A DNA stretch of 64,000 bases from Grifola frondosa (GCA_001683735.1 LUGG01000047.1:124001-188000); one strand, 5' to 3'. Positions 34,666 through 46,586 are shown, numbered from the stretch's first letter. A program made the numbers and translations. The notes: generated by a model from the sequence alone, not told the origin.

Positions 34666-34758
34666 GGCCTAATGGTCTACTAGTATGATTCGTGCTTCGG
34701 GCGGCGTTTCTGAATTGGCGACTGCACGAGGTCCCGGGTTCAATTCCCGGTTAGGCCC
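34666..34758 (+). tRNA. tRNA-Pro(CGG) with a 21-nt intron
   Basis: Acceptor stem GGCCTAA (34666-34672) pairs perfectly with TTAGGCC (34751-34757), discriminator C. Anticodon stem CGTGC (34691-34695) pairs with GCACG (34724-34728). The loop is TTCGGG plus T, with anticodon CGG at 34698-34700 and an intron 34702-34722 after position 37. The T arm CCGGG-TTCAATT-CCCGG is canonical, and a TTTT terminator follows at 34759. The D loop reads TACTAGTAT where proline tRNAs have TAGTGGTAT, so G15 is C and G18 is A. Both are normally near-invariant, so the gene may be weakly functional or a pseudogene. Confidence 0.85.
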
Positions 34759-34761
34759 TTT

Positions 34762-35259
34762 TAGCGTTATTGTTTTGACTTAAATTTCCAAACATGTGAC
34801 AAAAGCAAAATATAATTCGGTGTACGACGCTGCTCAATATTGTTCGATTAATGTCTGTGACAACTTGCAGCGGGCCATGCCATCCTGTAGCACCTTTTTG
34901 CTTTTTCCCTGGTGCAGAGAACAGATGCTGGTCGTGTCAGATAAATTTGGTCTTTGGTTCAGCCGCCTGAGCCCGTAGACTCCTCCATGCGCGGCCTACG
35001 CCATGTAAGTAAACTCTCTTTGAGAAAGCCTTTGCCTTTGATGAAAGACTTCTTTCAATCCGTGGAATTGTTTGATAGAGTCTCAAGAATATAGGTTCAT
35101 TGTCATGCTTTCCATTCGGCTTATATATATATTGGAAGATTGCGGACCTCATTGCAGCCTCGTGCTCTCTGGCCCGCGCTCCTTCGATGATCCTCGCGCT
35201 CGCAGTTTGAGTACCACCACGCCGACTGCTCCTTACTCCCATCCTCTACAATTACCACC
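34762..35259. other. Upstream flank of the proline-rich gene
   Basis: A TATATATAT stretch near 35125-35133, about 130 nt before the ATG, may be a promoter element. No gene seen. Confidence 0.35.
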
Positions 35260-36825
35260 ATGTCCGACTACAATGGGTATCCAAATTCGCATCAAAGTCT
35301 TCACCCAGAATCTCTCTTTTCCCTACAAGGCGATTCCTACCCTGGCAGCCCCGGTCTTCGTCGAGCTCCCCGCTACAGTCGTGCTAGCCAACCAAGCTGG
35401 GTATCGAACAACATGCAGTCTCCAAATTTCAGGCCGCCTTCGACACCCAGACCTCTGATGGTGTCTTCTCCCCCTCCTATGATTAGAGGCGCGTCCGACC
35501 TCTACCCACAGCTACCTCCTCCTTCCCAGCCGGATCGAGAGCGAGAGTACGAGCCAGAGCAAGGCTTTGAGCCTGAGCCCGAATGGGAGGGTGAGCAGGA
35601 AGGAGAACCTGAGGCAGAGTTCATGACTGTGATGCCCCCGGACGACGAAGAGGCTGGTTATGGCTACAGTGATCTTCTTTCGCCCCCAGCGCCAAAAAAC
35701 AAAGGGAGAGCGAGGAATTTCGTCGGCGGGTTCGTTACCGGGCTTAGGAGGCTTCCCAAAGCAATGATCAGGAGTCATGACAAGAAGCTCTCGAAGAAGG
35801 GGCCACTTGAGCCGCCATACGCGGGTGACTCGTCCACCCAGCTCCCTCGTTACGAGCCTGAGGATCCTAGGCGTACCATATCTGATCCAACCAGCGTTCA
35901 CTACGTCGAAGCCGTTCAAATGCCCATGGAGCAGCGGGCGTCGGCACAGCTGTCGTATACAGAACAGGCTCGTGTCTCGGACCCTCCTCTCGAGAGCCCA
36001 AACGATCAAAATCCGGTCCCCCATAGTCCACACGACCGTCATGGTACTGAGGCCACTTCCTCCCAGCACGACGAACAGGGTCCGTACAGTCCTGTGCACA
36101 TGGATCCGCTTCCGACGCCCGACTACGCAAAGATGCCGCAGACGCCCGCGGTAATGCGGCGAGACGACTCCCTCAGCGCGCACATAACGCGTGTGACTCG
36201 TTTCATCCAGGAATTGTACAACCTGCCATGGGTGTCCTCGCGCGTAACACTCGACTACCACCCCACAGAGTCGAGTCGTGCACGTCTTGTTAAGGAGAAG
36301 CCTGCTGGCTCCTGGTACACCGCTCCGAACCACCAGACGCTCGATCTCCTGGCGTCTGGTCCTGGGCCGGAGTCTATCCGTCTGCGCGATGAGCCGGGGT
36401 CGCCTACTCAGATGCGCGCCCGATCTGGCGTACCGTCCCTCAACGGTGCCGTTTCAGCGACCCGAGTTCCACTACATAGGACTCCGGCGAGCGGGACCAC
36501 TGGTATGTTCACGTCCCCAGGCACATCGTCCCATATGGGGCCGCAGACGATGTCGTACAGCTACTACTTCTCGCCGCCGCAGCCTTTGTATGTGTACCAG
36601 TCACCCATGACCACGCCGCTCTCCCACCAGGGCTCCGACACTGCTCTGAATCAGCCGCAGATGTCACAAGCGGTGCCCGTGTACATGATGGCGGGACCAC
36701 CACCAGGTCTCATGCCGTCGCCTCCCCCACCTATCTATCCTCCTATACATAACCAGCATTCTCGAGCATCTCCGCCGCCTACTATCCATATGCCCGAAGT
36801 GACAGAACTGTCGCTGTCGCAGTGA
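35260..36825 (+). CDS. Conserved proline-rich protein, 521 residues
   Basis: Intact single-exon gene. N-terminal 80 residues are Ser/Pro-rich; residues about 90-120 are a Glu/Pro acidic stretch (EPEPEWEGEQEGEPEAEF). A conserved basic block follows (ARNFVGGFVTGLRRLPKAM), then a long disordered part. A second conserved block sits near residues 305-365: ITRVTRFIQELYNLPWV, then DYHPTESSRAR and SWYTAPN. The C-terminus is Pro/Tyr-rich. I recognise the two blocks as an agaricomycete-wide protein family with no known function. No signal peptide or membrane segment is seen, so a cytosolic or nuclear scaffold role is only a guess. A minus-strand 273-codon frame is its shadow. Confidence 0.82.
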   Translation: MSDYNGYPNSHQSLHPESLFSLQGDSYPGSPGLRRAPRYSRASQPSWVSNNMQSPNFRPPSTPRPLMVSSPPPMIRGASDLYPQLPPPSQPDREREYEPEQGFEPEPEWEGEQEGEPEAEFMTVMPPDDEEAGYGYSDLLSPPAPKNKGRARNFVGGFVTGLRRLPKAMIRSHDKKLSKKGPLEPPYAGDSSTQLPRYEPEDPRRTISDPTSVHYVEAVQMPMEQRASAQLSYTEQARVSDPPLESPNDQNPVPHSPHDRHGTEATSSQHDEQGPYSPVHMDPLPTPDYAKMPQTPAVMRRDDSLSAHITRVTRFIQELYNLPWVSSRVTLDYHPTESSRARLVKEKPAGSWYTAPNHQTLDLLASGPGPESIRLRDEPGSPTQMRARSGVPSLNGAVSATRVPLHRTPASGTTGMFTSPGTSSHMGPQTMSYSYYFSPPQPLYVYQSPMTTPLSHQGSDTALNQPQMSQAVPVYMMAGPPPGLMPSPPPPIYPPIHNQHSRASPPPTIHMPEVTELSLSQ

Positions 36826-37116
36826 TCTCCGGCCGACCCTTTTTATTCTCTCATATCGGTCAAGCACTCTGATTCAATCCAAGACATAATTTATACATGG
36901 TTGTTGGTGCATTGCATTCTTGCTATTGTCTATCTAAATGCAGCGTCTCGTCGGAGGACTGTAGTTATGTGCTCATCGTATGACAATCACGGCGTTATAC
37001 GTATTTTGGTTTTGCCCGATCCTCAACAATGCGCGCAGGTTTTTTCTGCCTTGATCGTTAGCAGCACCCTTAGGCCAGCCGTCTTCCGGACAAAACTCAA
37101 ATCATCAGCGAAAGGG

Positions 37117-38300
37117 ATGGAAGCCCCATGGATCTCTTTGCCCTCCTCTTGTCCACGTCTGGATTGGGAGATGGAAGTTCCTCCGCTGTACCGTGATGCG
37201 AAGGTGCCTAAACTCACTACTACAGACTTCTGGTTCTCGGACGGGAATATCGTGCTCGTGGTTGGTCATGTGGGGTTCAAGGTACACCGTGGCCAGCTCG
37301 AGAGGCATTCTGATGTATTTCAGACACTCTTCTCGATTCCCCAGCCGAAGGATCAGGAAACCATCGACGGCTGTTCTTGGGTGGAGTTGTATGACTCCCC
37401 TTCGGACGTGTTGCATCTGCTTCGGGCATTGTATGATGGGCTGTAAGCATCAAACCACTTCTGACTATGAAAGCGTCTACTTACCGTTCTGCCTGTAGTT
37501 ATTTCCAGAAACCAGCTGCTAGCGACTTCCCTGTCATTGCTTCTGTGCTCCGTCTGTCGACTAAGTACCTCATAGAACACCTACGACAATGCTGCTTGGT
37601 CAGACTCGAGCGGGACTGGCCATCTACTCTGCTGGGCTGGGATCAGCGAGAAAAACTGGCCTCGGACGATGGCCGGTACAACCCTCGCGACTGCTTTGCC
37701 CACCCTGTGCTTGTCATCCAGCTCGCACAGGAGCTCCATATCGACACCGTTTTGCCCTCTGCTTTCTATGACCTCTCTCGTTATGGCCCTCGCAAGATCG
37801 TCTCGGGTGTCATCTCTCCTCCACCAGCTCCGCTCCCGAATGTCGACTCGGCCCCGAGTGGTGACGCACTGATCGTACGCCTCAACCAGCAAGACCTCTC
37901 CGCGACCTTCCTCGGGCGCGAGTCCGGCCAGCGCTACCTCGCGTCCTTCATCGAAAACGAGCTCACCGGACGGCCGCTCTCCGCGAACTGCGCCAACAAA
38001 CACGATGAGGGTGGCAGAGACTGTCTCGAATCGTTCTACTTCATCATGCTCAACGTTCTGCGATCTGTCGGCGGCATTGCGACGGGGAGGGATGCGGACC
38101 CGTTATTTACCCTAGTGCAAGCCGTCGAGATGCTTTCGCGCACGGACTTCTCGGATGGAGTGCGTCAGTGTGGGTTGAAGATGTGCCCGTCGTGCAAAGC
38201 GGACTTTACGAAATCTGTGTCGAAGGCGAGGGAGCAGGTTTGGGAGCAGATTCCGGGGTGGTTCGGCTTGAGGGGGATTTCGCAGAGTTTGGAAGGCTAG
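37117..38300 (+). CDS. BTB/POZ-domain protein, about 375 residues
   Basis: Agaricomycete BTB protein. Exon 1 ends at 37442, intron 37443-37498 (56 nt, GTAAGC to CTGTAG), exon 2 37499-38300. The BTB domain begins TDFWFSDGNIVLVVG, then GFKVHRGQLERHSDVFQTLF, and crosses the intron at LHLLRALYDGLYF. The C-terminus has the family's CGLKMCPSCKADFTKS with a C-x-x-C pair, then WEQIPGWFGL. BTB proteins dimerise and often act as Cul3 adaptors; the role here is unknown. The first in-frame ATG after the likely leader is 37117; 37171 is an alternative that removes 18 residues. Confidence 0.82.
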
Positions 38301-38554
38301 TATTGGATATTTGGTGTGTTGTCATCAAGTTGCTGTCTTTCTTTTGTTCTGTGCGATTGTTACTGCTATATCTTTGCTGTATCTCTGCCTATGCTTACTT
38401 AGACGTTTTTATGCCATCACCAAAGTGATAAACATGCCTTGAGACAATGCGCCGTTCGTAAGCGTATTTTTAACGGGATACGGTCACATGCCAGTGGACG
38501 CGAATCCAACCACGGCGTCTATTACTGACCAACACAGCGCTATTTGCCCCGATT

Positions 38555-39339
38555 ATGGACCCCGTCAGCTTGGACCCGGAGCTAGCTCCGGGCGTAATCA
38601 ATCTTTTGAGTGAGAGGCTGAAGTCATTGAAAGAGGTGAGCAGCCTTGTTATCGTAATTTTTTGTGCTTATGTTGTGCGACTGATGATTAGGAAAATGAA
38701 AGACTCAAGACAGAGAACTGGAATCTGCGCGTCATACACGGTCAAATTTCGATTTCGGATGGGGGAGAACGCGATGCAAAAGCATGCACACAGCAATCTT
38801 GTCCAGTGAGTTATCACTCCATCGTTGATCTGATGTGCTCTTATGGGATCAAAGTCGGCGAATCGGGTGAAAGTCCTAGAAGAAGAAATTCATGCTCAGG
38901 ACGACCTTCGACAACAAATTGTAAGTCATTCGTGTTCTTTGTGTTTCTCATTATTAAGGGTATGTCAAGGACACGCTACAAGAGGAGATATCCGCATTGA
39001 AGGCGAAATACAAGAAAGAAAAGACCGCGAGAAAAGAATCTCAATCGGTGCGAATGACCGTTGCAATATTTGATGGATAATCGCTGACTACGTTAATCAG
39101 ATCCGTGCTGAGATGGAAGCACGACTGCAGGGTTCTCTGGAAGAAAAGTGTGCGGCCGAACAGGTGACCAACTTATATGCTCTAAAGGCTGTCTAATGAA
39201 CATACTTACGGGACATCAGGCTCGCGAGATAATATATCAACAATTGCAGGCTATGAAAGAATACGAGGCATCAAAGAATGAAGGGCCCGTACAGCAGGTT
39301 ATGAACCGTGCATATCAATCCACTGTCTGGCGCAATTGA
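38555..39339 (+). CDS. Small coiled-coil protein, 173 residues
   Basis: Six exons fit in phase: 38555-38635, 38692-38805, 38855-38920, 38970-39047, 39101-39163 and 39220-39339. The protein is helical almost throughout: SERLKSLKE, ENERLKTENWNLRVIHG, RVKVLEEEIHAQDDLRQQI, LQEEISALKAKYKKEKTARK, AEMEARLQGSLEEKCAAEQ. It lacks the DUF6697-like domain of the two coiled-coil genes at 42.5 and 47.8 kb, but exon lengths of 81 and 63 nt recur in the 42.5-kb gene, which suggests a truncated relative. Some acceptors are weak, so the transcript should be verified. Function unknown. Confidence 0.6.
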
Positions 39340-40451
39340 CTGGTGTTTTTCTACGTATATACTCAACCACCCATTATATGACATACAACCTTATGACCCT
39401 GAGGATAATAACAGCTATTCGATCCTTTCTATCCGTCCGTCATCCGGAATCATGACATAGGGCATGCCCAAGGTTCAGAAACTAGTTGAGAATATTCAGA
39501 TGCATACCGAGAGGCTTATTTGTTGTCTTGTAGTCCACAGCATTCGCGATATAATCCCTGATTCGTATGATGACATTCTGATATAGTCCCTAAATAAAAG
39601 CAGGTGATATAAAGTTCCATTTTTCCCTTGCACAAACGGCGGAATTGTTTGAGGCTCGCCTAGTCGTTCTACGTCGTGACATGGATATCGCCGTTCACTC
39701 CGCTCCAATATATAGACGACTGTGTAAAGGCTTGTACATAGCTCATATTATAGTAACTTCGCCCAATTTCTCCAGAAGCATTTCGACTTCGACAAAACTC
39801 GGCGCCAGTAGTATCCTAGCCACAGCTTCATTAGCAGCGAGAGATAAGTCGCCGAGCAAGAAACATAGAATAAAACAAAAGACCTTCACAAAAGGTACTC
39901 CTTGAAGAATAGTTAACTAGTATGATCGAGGTTAGAGCGATCGAACACCACTGGTAAAGATCGTAACGGTCACACTGACACCCACAAACGCCCACAGTGT
40001 GTCATGCGCTGTGGCACGAAACTTTTTCAACTTCGTTCGAGCGAACAAGATATCATATATCTCCCTTATCTCCCCTAAGGTAATTACATACCGGCGATAC
40101 TCATACCGGGCGTTCATATAATGCCACCACGTGGGTTGGGATTCAAAGGTGAATCCTACGACTCCAGTAGCTGACGGCCGCTGATCAGACTGCGCACGCT
40201 GTTCCATTTCTAAGATATGGGCATGATCTCACAAAGTTCATGCTGTTGTGTTTCCACGAAACGGTAGTCAATATATCCTTTCGATGACTCATTCATACCA
40301 CAGATTGCAATTGGAAACGGCGAGAGGCATCTTTTTGTGGAGCCGGAGAGGGAGATCGGGCTAGGCAGAATCTAATGTTAAATTATGCAACAGGCAACAA
40401 GAGAGAAAGATTCCGCACATTAGCGATATACGCCCGCCCAAATGCGACGAG
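39340..40451. other. Spacer before OYE relic 1
   Basis: No gene supported. From about 40270 the sequence aligns with that from about 45040 (both have ATTG-GAAACGG then GCCGGAGAGGGA), so it belongs to the duplicated block. Confidence 0.4.
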
Positions 40452-41700
40452 CTAACCCATGTCTTCCGCAACCTTCAGAGCAGATTCCCTATTGTATCCG
40501 CCCGCGCTGATTATAGGTCGAGGTTCCCGCATCTTCTGAATAAAATCGTTCCACTTTGAACCAATTAGAACAAGGAATATGTCGGTATCTTCCTGAACGT
40601 ACCTCTCCTGCGCACCGGACACGATCATCATTTCTCTCTGCATCCGGCTCCACAACATGAATATATGCAAGGTTGGGATGCTGTTCAGATATACGGGTGA
40701 CGACATGCGAGAAGGTGGCGAACAGCTCATCCTTTGCCATACGCATACCTACGCAGGGACATCAGATTATTGTATTTTCCAAGAGTATCTTCGCGAACTA
40801 AACATGGAATTCGCCTCAAGGGCTTATTCGGATCGCCTTTTTGGACTCGCCGATTGCCTTTAATACAGCGTCTATAATCACCAGAGCCAATCGACATTTG
40901 TTCTCTGTTGAGCCGCCGTACGTGGCTGTCCTCCTATTGCTAGTATCCTGCAGAAATTTGTGGATGAGATATCCGTTTGCGCCGTGCAATTCTATTCCGT
41001 CGAACCCAGCGAGGATACACTGCGTTCGATGCCGTCGACATCTAGTGACTGTCTGGAGAAGCTGAACAGAGGTCTGCGTACTCATCACCATTCAGTAGAG
41101 TCGGAGACAGCTTGGTGCATGAAGAAGGTATATACGGGAAGCTCAGCTCCTCCTTGTTCAATTGGGAGATAGCAGTGCAACGACCAAGCGCCCATATCGG
41201 CGCCTATATGAAGGATCCATTTGCGTGCACGTCATCAGTGATCTTCATAGATATAAACATGACATGCGCTACGTCAACTAGAAAGATTGCGGTATGCATA
41301 CTCACCTGCTTCCATGCTACAATCTGTGCATCATTCCAAATTCCCAGGATATGTGGCTTGACGCCAGCTTTAGTTGTGACGAGGATATTCTCCTCGGAGA
41401 TCAGAAGAGACCCTAGGACCGTAGGACGCTAGACCGCTGCGTGAAGTATTCTACGGCCAAGTTCCCGCGTACATGCGCTGTAGTTGCACGCTGGCGGGTG
41501 AGTGGCGCGAGGACAACGCGATGTGCAAGGATGACATCTCCGACCTGTATCGGTTGGAATAGATTAGGAACATTGTGGTCCAACATTGACTATGCCGGTC
41601 AGAATCTTAGCTCGGACACTCGATACAACTGTAAACATCTTATACAGTTCGACCAAAGATTAGTCCGGATGCAGAAGATGACAAAGGTCTAAGGCTCCGG
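40270..41700. repeat. Segmental duplication, first copy (OYE relic 1 and flanks)
   Basis: Aligns by eye, same orientation, with 45040-46380: matching order of the OYE pieces plus non-coding flank such as GCCGGAGAGGGA and GAAAGAT. Each copy lies immediately upstream of a coiled-coil/DUF6697-like gene. Confidence 0.55.
40452..41585 (-). pseudogene. Old-yellow-enzyme (NADH:flavin oxidoreductase) relic 1
   Basis: Relic of an FMN-dependent ene-reductase of the Old Yellow Enzyme family. On the minus strand, N- to C-terminal: LFQPIQVGDVILAHRV then VLAPLTRQRATTAH near 41580-41440; GIWNDAQIVAWKQ near 41310; DDVHANGSFI then an in-frame TAG near 41215, before WALGRC; AGFDGIELHGANGYLIHKF then LQDTSNRRTATYGGSTEN near 41010-40900 (the H-x-A-N substrate pocket and the YGGS/EN motif); HPNLAYIHVVEP near 40680; PRPIISAGGYNRESALKV near 40520-40460 (phosphate-binding loop). 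Frames change between blocks. The stop and the frame changes make it non-functional. Confidence 0.75.
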
Positions 41701-42531
41701 GCGGGGGGTTCTTCAAGTAATTTTGATGTAAGATCCCATAAGAACGAGTGATTCAAGGGAGATTATAGATTTGTTTCTGACAAAATTTGTTGTCAGCAAC
41801 GACGATGGGGCAACTATTGTGCGATACGGTGCCTACTGACCTTCAAGTTAGCGCAGAACGAAATACACATGTATGTCATGATCTGTTCGTAAAATTTGAG
41901 GGTCAGAGAAGGCTTGTGGGGACAGAGGTCAACGAGCTAGGCCATGTTGAACAATTGAAGAGGAGGAGGTGGTGGTGTTGGTGGATCGCTTCTGATTGTC
42001 AAGTAAATACAAGTTCGTGCTGTAACGGCCAATTCTGCTGCAGGCGCCCATAAATAAGCGCCCATTGCATTCCGGCCGAACAAAACGAGAAGCTGATATT
42101 CAGAGTTCTTTTTATGTTGACTTCCTCACGAAGTACTCTGATACCTTAACCTCTCTTTCTTGTAGGGCTGCAGGCATGACAACGTCATGTATTTGGTTCA
42201 ACGTCAATGTCGGCGGCGGTCGCAAGGCAATGAGCCGAAAAGCCTCAAAGGACAAGTGCGTACATCGATAGAACTCATCGAAGTGCAAGAGCGCGCGCGA
42301 TGGCCGTCATCTGGGGAAATTGAAAAGATATGACTGCTGCTGCAGTACTTTGTTAATGTTCGAGCTATCCAATGCTTGATCGGGAAGTGTTGCGAACCAG
42401 CGGAGTCGATTCGAGTAAGTCTCTCACGGGGGCAGCAACTTCGGGCCTGATATTCGACACAGCACATTTAGCTAGCTCACGTCTCAGATTTCCGATTACA
42501 CTCGTACCCATCGTGATCATATATCACAACG
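41701..42531. other. Upstream flank of coiled-coil gene 1
   Basis: No gene seen. It includes the 5' flank of OYE relic 1 (minus) and of the plus-strand gene at 42532. Confidence 0.4.
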
Positions 42532-44584
42532 ATGAGTGCCAGTGATCTGATTTCGACATCGCAGTCGGTGAAAGATGTAAATCAGGTTATCAGGCAGATA
42601 CAAGATGCTTCTGTAAGTATCCTCGCATTGTCGCCACACGAAGATACCAGATTTCTATTGAAAGATACTTCAATCTGAATTGTGCAGGAGCAGTCCTTTG
42701 GACGCCTCAAGTTATTAATATCGACACTCGAAACCAGGGTTCTATCGGTGAGTCATCATCAATTCGTTGGCGGTCCTGCAACAGCATGGTACTATGAGCT
42801 GCGACAAGTTTGTTGACATTGGAGCAAGGTCTCCGAAGAACTTGAGAAATGTCGCGTGGAGAAGAAGCGCGTTTCTGAGGTACAGTTGTTTCATCTGATG
42901 CAAACAATTGATCATATGCCACTTATTGAATTCACGATAACTATTCAGGGATATCATGACGCTCAACAAAGAGCACGCGATGCTGAACGTAAATCGCATG
43001 ACCTCCAACTGAAAGTGGAAGCGCTACAAGCCAAACTATCTCAGCGGGAAGCTTCGGCCAAGAAAACCCAATCCGATGCGGAGGAACGACGAGCAGCTGC
43101 AGAACGATTAGCTGCGACTGCCATGCAGGGCAAAGTAGATGTTGAGAAACAACTACAGGATGTTAAGGGACAGTTGTTAGCCGCAAAGACTGAAGCTCTA
43201 CAGCTGAAAACGCGCGTTACTTCGGTGGAGAATGACCTAGCTGCATCGACTATCCAGAAAGCAGACACTGAAACGGTATAGTCGCATGCTCATTACATGA
43301 TTCTAGTAATTTGATGCGAATAGGTTCGTCGCGAATTGGAGCAAAAGTTGCAAGAGAGTTTGGCCAAGAATGAGCGCGCGAGTAAGGTATGTAATCCTAC
43401 ATGGGCTGATACCAGGGCGATGTTAGACGTCGTACTTGCAAATATCCCTCATAAATTTTGTGGGATCTAGATCCGCCGCGAATTACAGAAAAAATTACAG
43501 GAGAGCAAGGAGGAAAATGAACTATTGAGTGAGGTAGGTGATCCAACAATCAACTTATTTACTGCTGACATGATCATGTTAGGAACACGAAGTCACACAG
43601 AGAAGCTGGAGGAGGCGAATCGCAGTCCTGAGGAGAAGGTGCATCTACAAATTTTAGTCAGAGCAATTAACAAATATATAAATGGCCCGGTTTGATACAC
43701 AGTTTATCAACTTCGAAACGATGGTGTCAAAACAAGAACAGTTTGCTGCGCCCAACTGGAGAACGAGTTCGGCACTCTTCCCTGAACAGGATTTCAGTAA
43801 TCATAACATTCGCCTAAGTTTACCTAAGGTAAGCACCATACCAATACTTCAAATTGCAGCGCTCACTGTGCTGATGTCGTAGCGCGCCGCGGAGCTTTGG
43901 TCTGTACGAAATGATTAGAGCAATGTGCTGTGTACTCACTTTATATTCGATGTCCTATAGTTCCCGCAATGGCTATCTTTACTTACCCGGTTGTCTCAAA
44001 TTTTGCTCGGGTCAATCACGAGCCGCATTCATTGTTCAACCATCATATACCTATAGCTCGAGAAACCGGGCTTATTTTTCTCCCAACGAGAAGCTAGCTG
44101 AACTTAGCAAACAAACCCGCGAGGTCTTCCACAATTCTGATGGCGAGATCTATTATGTTGGCACATATGAATGTCTCCGCTACGATGATTCAGGGCTGCT
44201 CAAGGACCAAACTTTCACCAGGCATATTAATTCGGTAAGTGTTTAATTAAGTTAAACATACTATTTCCGGACTTAAATCGATGATAGACTTTGGACGACA
44301 TGGTTCGCATCACTGCGACGTGCGGCAAGACATTGCAGCCACTGATCAAGGATGCCTATGAAATGGGTATCCTCAAAGTTGAGATGTTGGGTCTTCGTTG
44401 CGTGGGATTCAACGACGAACTATACAATGCAATGTTGCCTACAGTGCGTAATCTCAAACGGGAGCACGTAGAGGACGTAGAGGACGATCTAGAGGATGCA
44501 CTAGTTTGGCCATCGGATGACTGCGATTGGGTCTCTTTATCAGACTCACCGCCAAGCCCGAAGAAACCGAGGTCCAGCGCATGA
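42532..44584 (+). CDS. Coiled-coil protein with DUF6697-like C-terminal domain, copy 1 (464 residues)
   Basis: Eleven exons fit in phase: 42532-42612, 42688-42747, 42829-42879, 42949-43275, 43324-43386, 43471-43533, 43603-43638, 43703-43828, 43883-43899, 43961-44234 and 44288-44584. Residues about 65-240 are coiled coil (AQQRARDAERKSHDLQLKVE, AERLAATAMQGKVDVEKQL). The C-terminal domain includes FAAPNWRTSSALF, NGYLYLPGCLKF, TREVFHNSDGEIYYVGTYE and ILKVEMLGLRCVGFNDELYN; it resembles agaricomycete DUF6697 domains in layout. The acidic tail ends PSPKKPRSSA. The 17-nt exon and its GTCTGT donor repeat in copy 2. Acceptors at 43602 and 43702 are weaker choices made to keep frame. Function unknown. 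Confidence 0.75.
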
Positions 44585-45219
44585 TTCCGTTTGTTGGTTC
44601 TACTAAATGCTGACTGTACGGTATTGTGTTTGGCATTTCATTTGTATCGGGAGTGATAAACGTAGCATCGAGTCGGTCAGAATTTGAACGCAGAGGAGAA
44701 ACATTGGCATGTATCAATCTCTTTAATTGAAAATATCAGCCGTTAACGCCAATTGTATTGCGACCGCTGCGACTTTTGCACTGTTACAAAGTTTGAGTGG
44801 TCATAATCCAGTCAACGACAACACTGACTTACATAGCGCGCACATGACCCACGACCGTCGACGATATGTAGCAATACCTGTCCTTTTCGAAGTATACGTT
44901 TCCGCTTGCATAGCAGCGGAATTGAATCCAACACGCCCCCATCGACGTGATTTGTGCAGCAGAGAGAGTGATCGTTGGTGCGACAGCCAATGACTATCAC
45001 AATGACTTTCTGGAATGATGTTTCCGCGCAAAAGGATAGTCGATGCATGCTTTCGGCGACTCACAGATAATTGCGATCGGAAACGGTATGAGAGATGTCC
45101 TTGCGCAGCCGGAGAGGGAAATCGTGCTGGCACAAAGTTAGTACTGTAGCATGCGGGATGAAGCGAGAAAGATCACGCACGTCAGCAATGTATGCTTGCC
45201 CGAATGTGATTACTTGGCT
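44585..45219. other. Spacer between coiled-coil gene 1 and OYE relic 2
   Basis: No gene. From about 45040 it matches the segment from about 40270, the 3' flank of OYE relic 1. Confidence 0.4.
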
Positions 45220-46380
45220 CGTTCTGCCGAAACGTTCAAAGCGGAAGCCCTATTGTTAATAAGAGGTCGAGATGTCCATAAAATCGCTCGACGGAACTTT
45301 ACTGCTCACCAGACCCGATCGATATTGCCTTCTGCGTCTGGCTCCGCGGTATGGATATATGCAGGATTGGGATGCTGCTCAGATATGCGAGTAACAAGGT
45401 GCAAGACGGTGACTAACGGTCCATTCTTGGAGACACCATACCTGTGTATAAAGGACAGATCGTTACATATTTACAATGTATCTTCGCGAACTAATCCTGG
45501 AATTCACCCCAAGGGCTTATTCGGATCGTCATATTGGACTTGCTGATTGTCTTTGAGATGGCGTCCATAGTATCGAGAGCAAATCGACAACTGTTCTCTG
45601 CTGAGCCGCTGTACTCGTCTCTCATCCTATTGTTGGTATCCTGTGGGAACTGGTCGACGAGATATCCGTTAAACCATCACGCCCAGCGCGATTCACTGCG
45701 TTCCATGCCCAACAACTGGATATATTCATGAACTTCTGAGGGGGCCGAGTCTGATGAGTGTCTGGGGAGACTGGATAATCCCTATGCTCACCACAAATAG
45801 TGAGAGTGTAAGGGGGGCAGAGTCGCGAGATAGCTTGATGTACGAAGGATCCACGTACGGGAAGGTCAGATCCTCCTTGTTCAGTTGAGAGACAGCAGCG
45901 CAACGACCGAGCGCCCCGATGGAGGAGCCGTTTGCGTGCACTGCATCAGTTATCTTCGTAGATAAATAACATGAGACGCGCGTCACTGACTAGAAGAATC
46001 AATGGTATGCGTACTCACGTTACGATCTGTGCACCATTCAACATTCCAGAGATATACAGCTTGCTGCCAGCTCTAGCTGCAGCGAAGACATACGCGAAGA
46101 TCAGAAGGGAGCCTGGAACGCTAGATCGCTGCGTGTAGTATCCGACGGTCAAGTCCCCGCGAGCATGTGCTGTAGTTGCACGCTGGCGGATGATCAGTGC
46201 GGGGACGACGCGATGTGCAAGTGTGATATCTCCGTACGCCTTGATAGGCGGGAATAGATTAGGAATAATATTGGCTACGCTGGTCAAAATCTCAACTACG
46301 ACATTCCGTCCAGCTTTGGCCTTGCAGACTCGGATGCAGAACGCGGGCAAGAGGTCTATTTCGACGAAATGTGTTGTCAG
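45040..46380. repeat. Segmental duplication, second copy (OYE relic 2 and flanks)
   Basis: Second copy of the block starting near 40270, followed about 1.4 kb later by coiled-coil gene 2. The extra distance compared with copy 1 corresponds to the repeat-rich segment 46.5-47.6 kb. Confidence 0.55.
45220..46262 (-). pseudogene. Old-yellow-enzyme relic 2
   Basis: Second OYE relic, more decayed. On the minus strand: PPIKAYGDITLAHRVV then QRATTAHARGDLTVGYYT near 46260-46110; SGMLNGAQIV near 46030; AVHANGSSIGALGRC near 45950-45900; a YSGSAENSCRFALDTMDAI-like block near 45610-45560; and TIRISPWG near 45520. Order matches relic 1, but the AGFDG/HGANGY block is hardly readable and frames change repeatedly. 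Confidence 0.65.
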
Positions 46381-46586
46381 AAACGACGACGAGACAACTA
46401 CTCTGCAGTACGGCACTTACTTAGCGCACTCCACGAATTGTACCTTCGTGGTCGTTCGCAGGCTGTAACAATCCGGAAAGCGTTCATGAGAACATTAAAG
46501 CTGAGCACTGAGAGTGCAAAGAGGCGATCCATTCTCTAAATTCTAGACGTTCGACTCGCAAAATAGCATGAAGTACGGTTCCCGTA

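Noticed and set aside
35512..36333. 273-codon minus-strand frame in the proline-rich gene
   Set aside because: Arginine/valine-rich mirror of a proline-rich coding strand; no motif.
43883..43911. Frameshift in coiled-coil gene 1 after LWSV
   Set aside because: A GTCTGT-TATAG intron starting at 43900 restores phase, and the paralogue has the same 17-nt exon and a matching intron.
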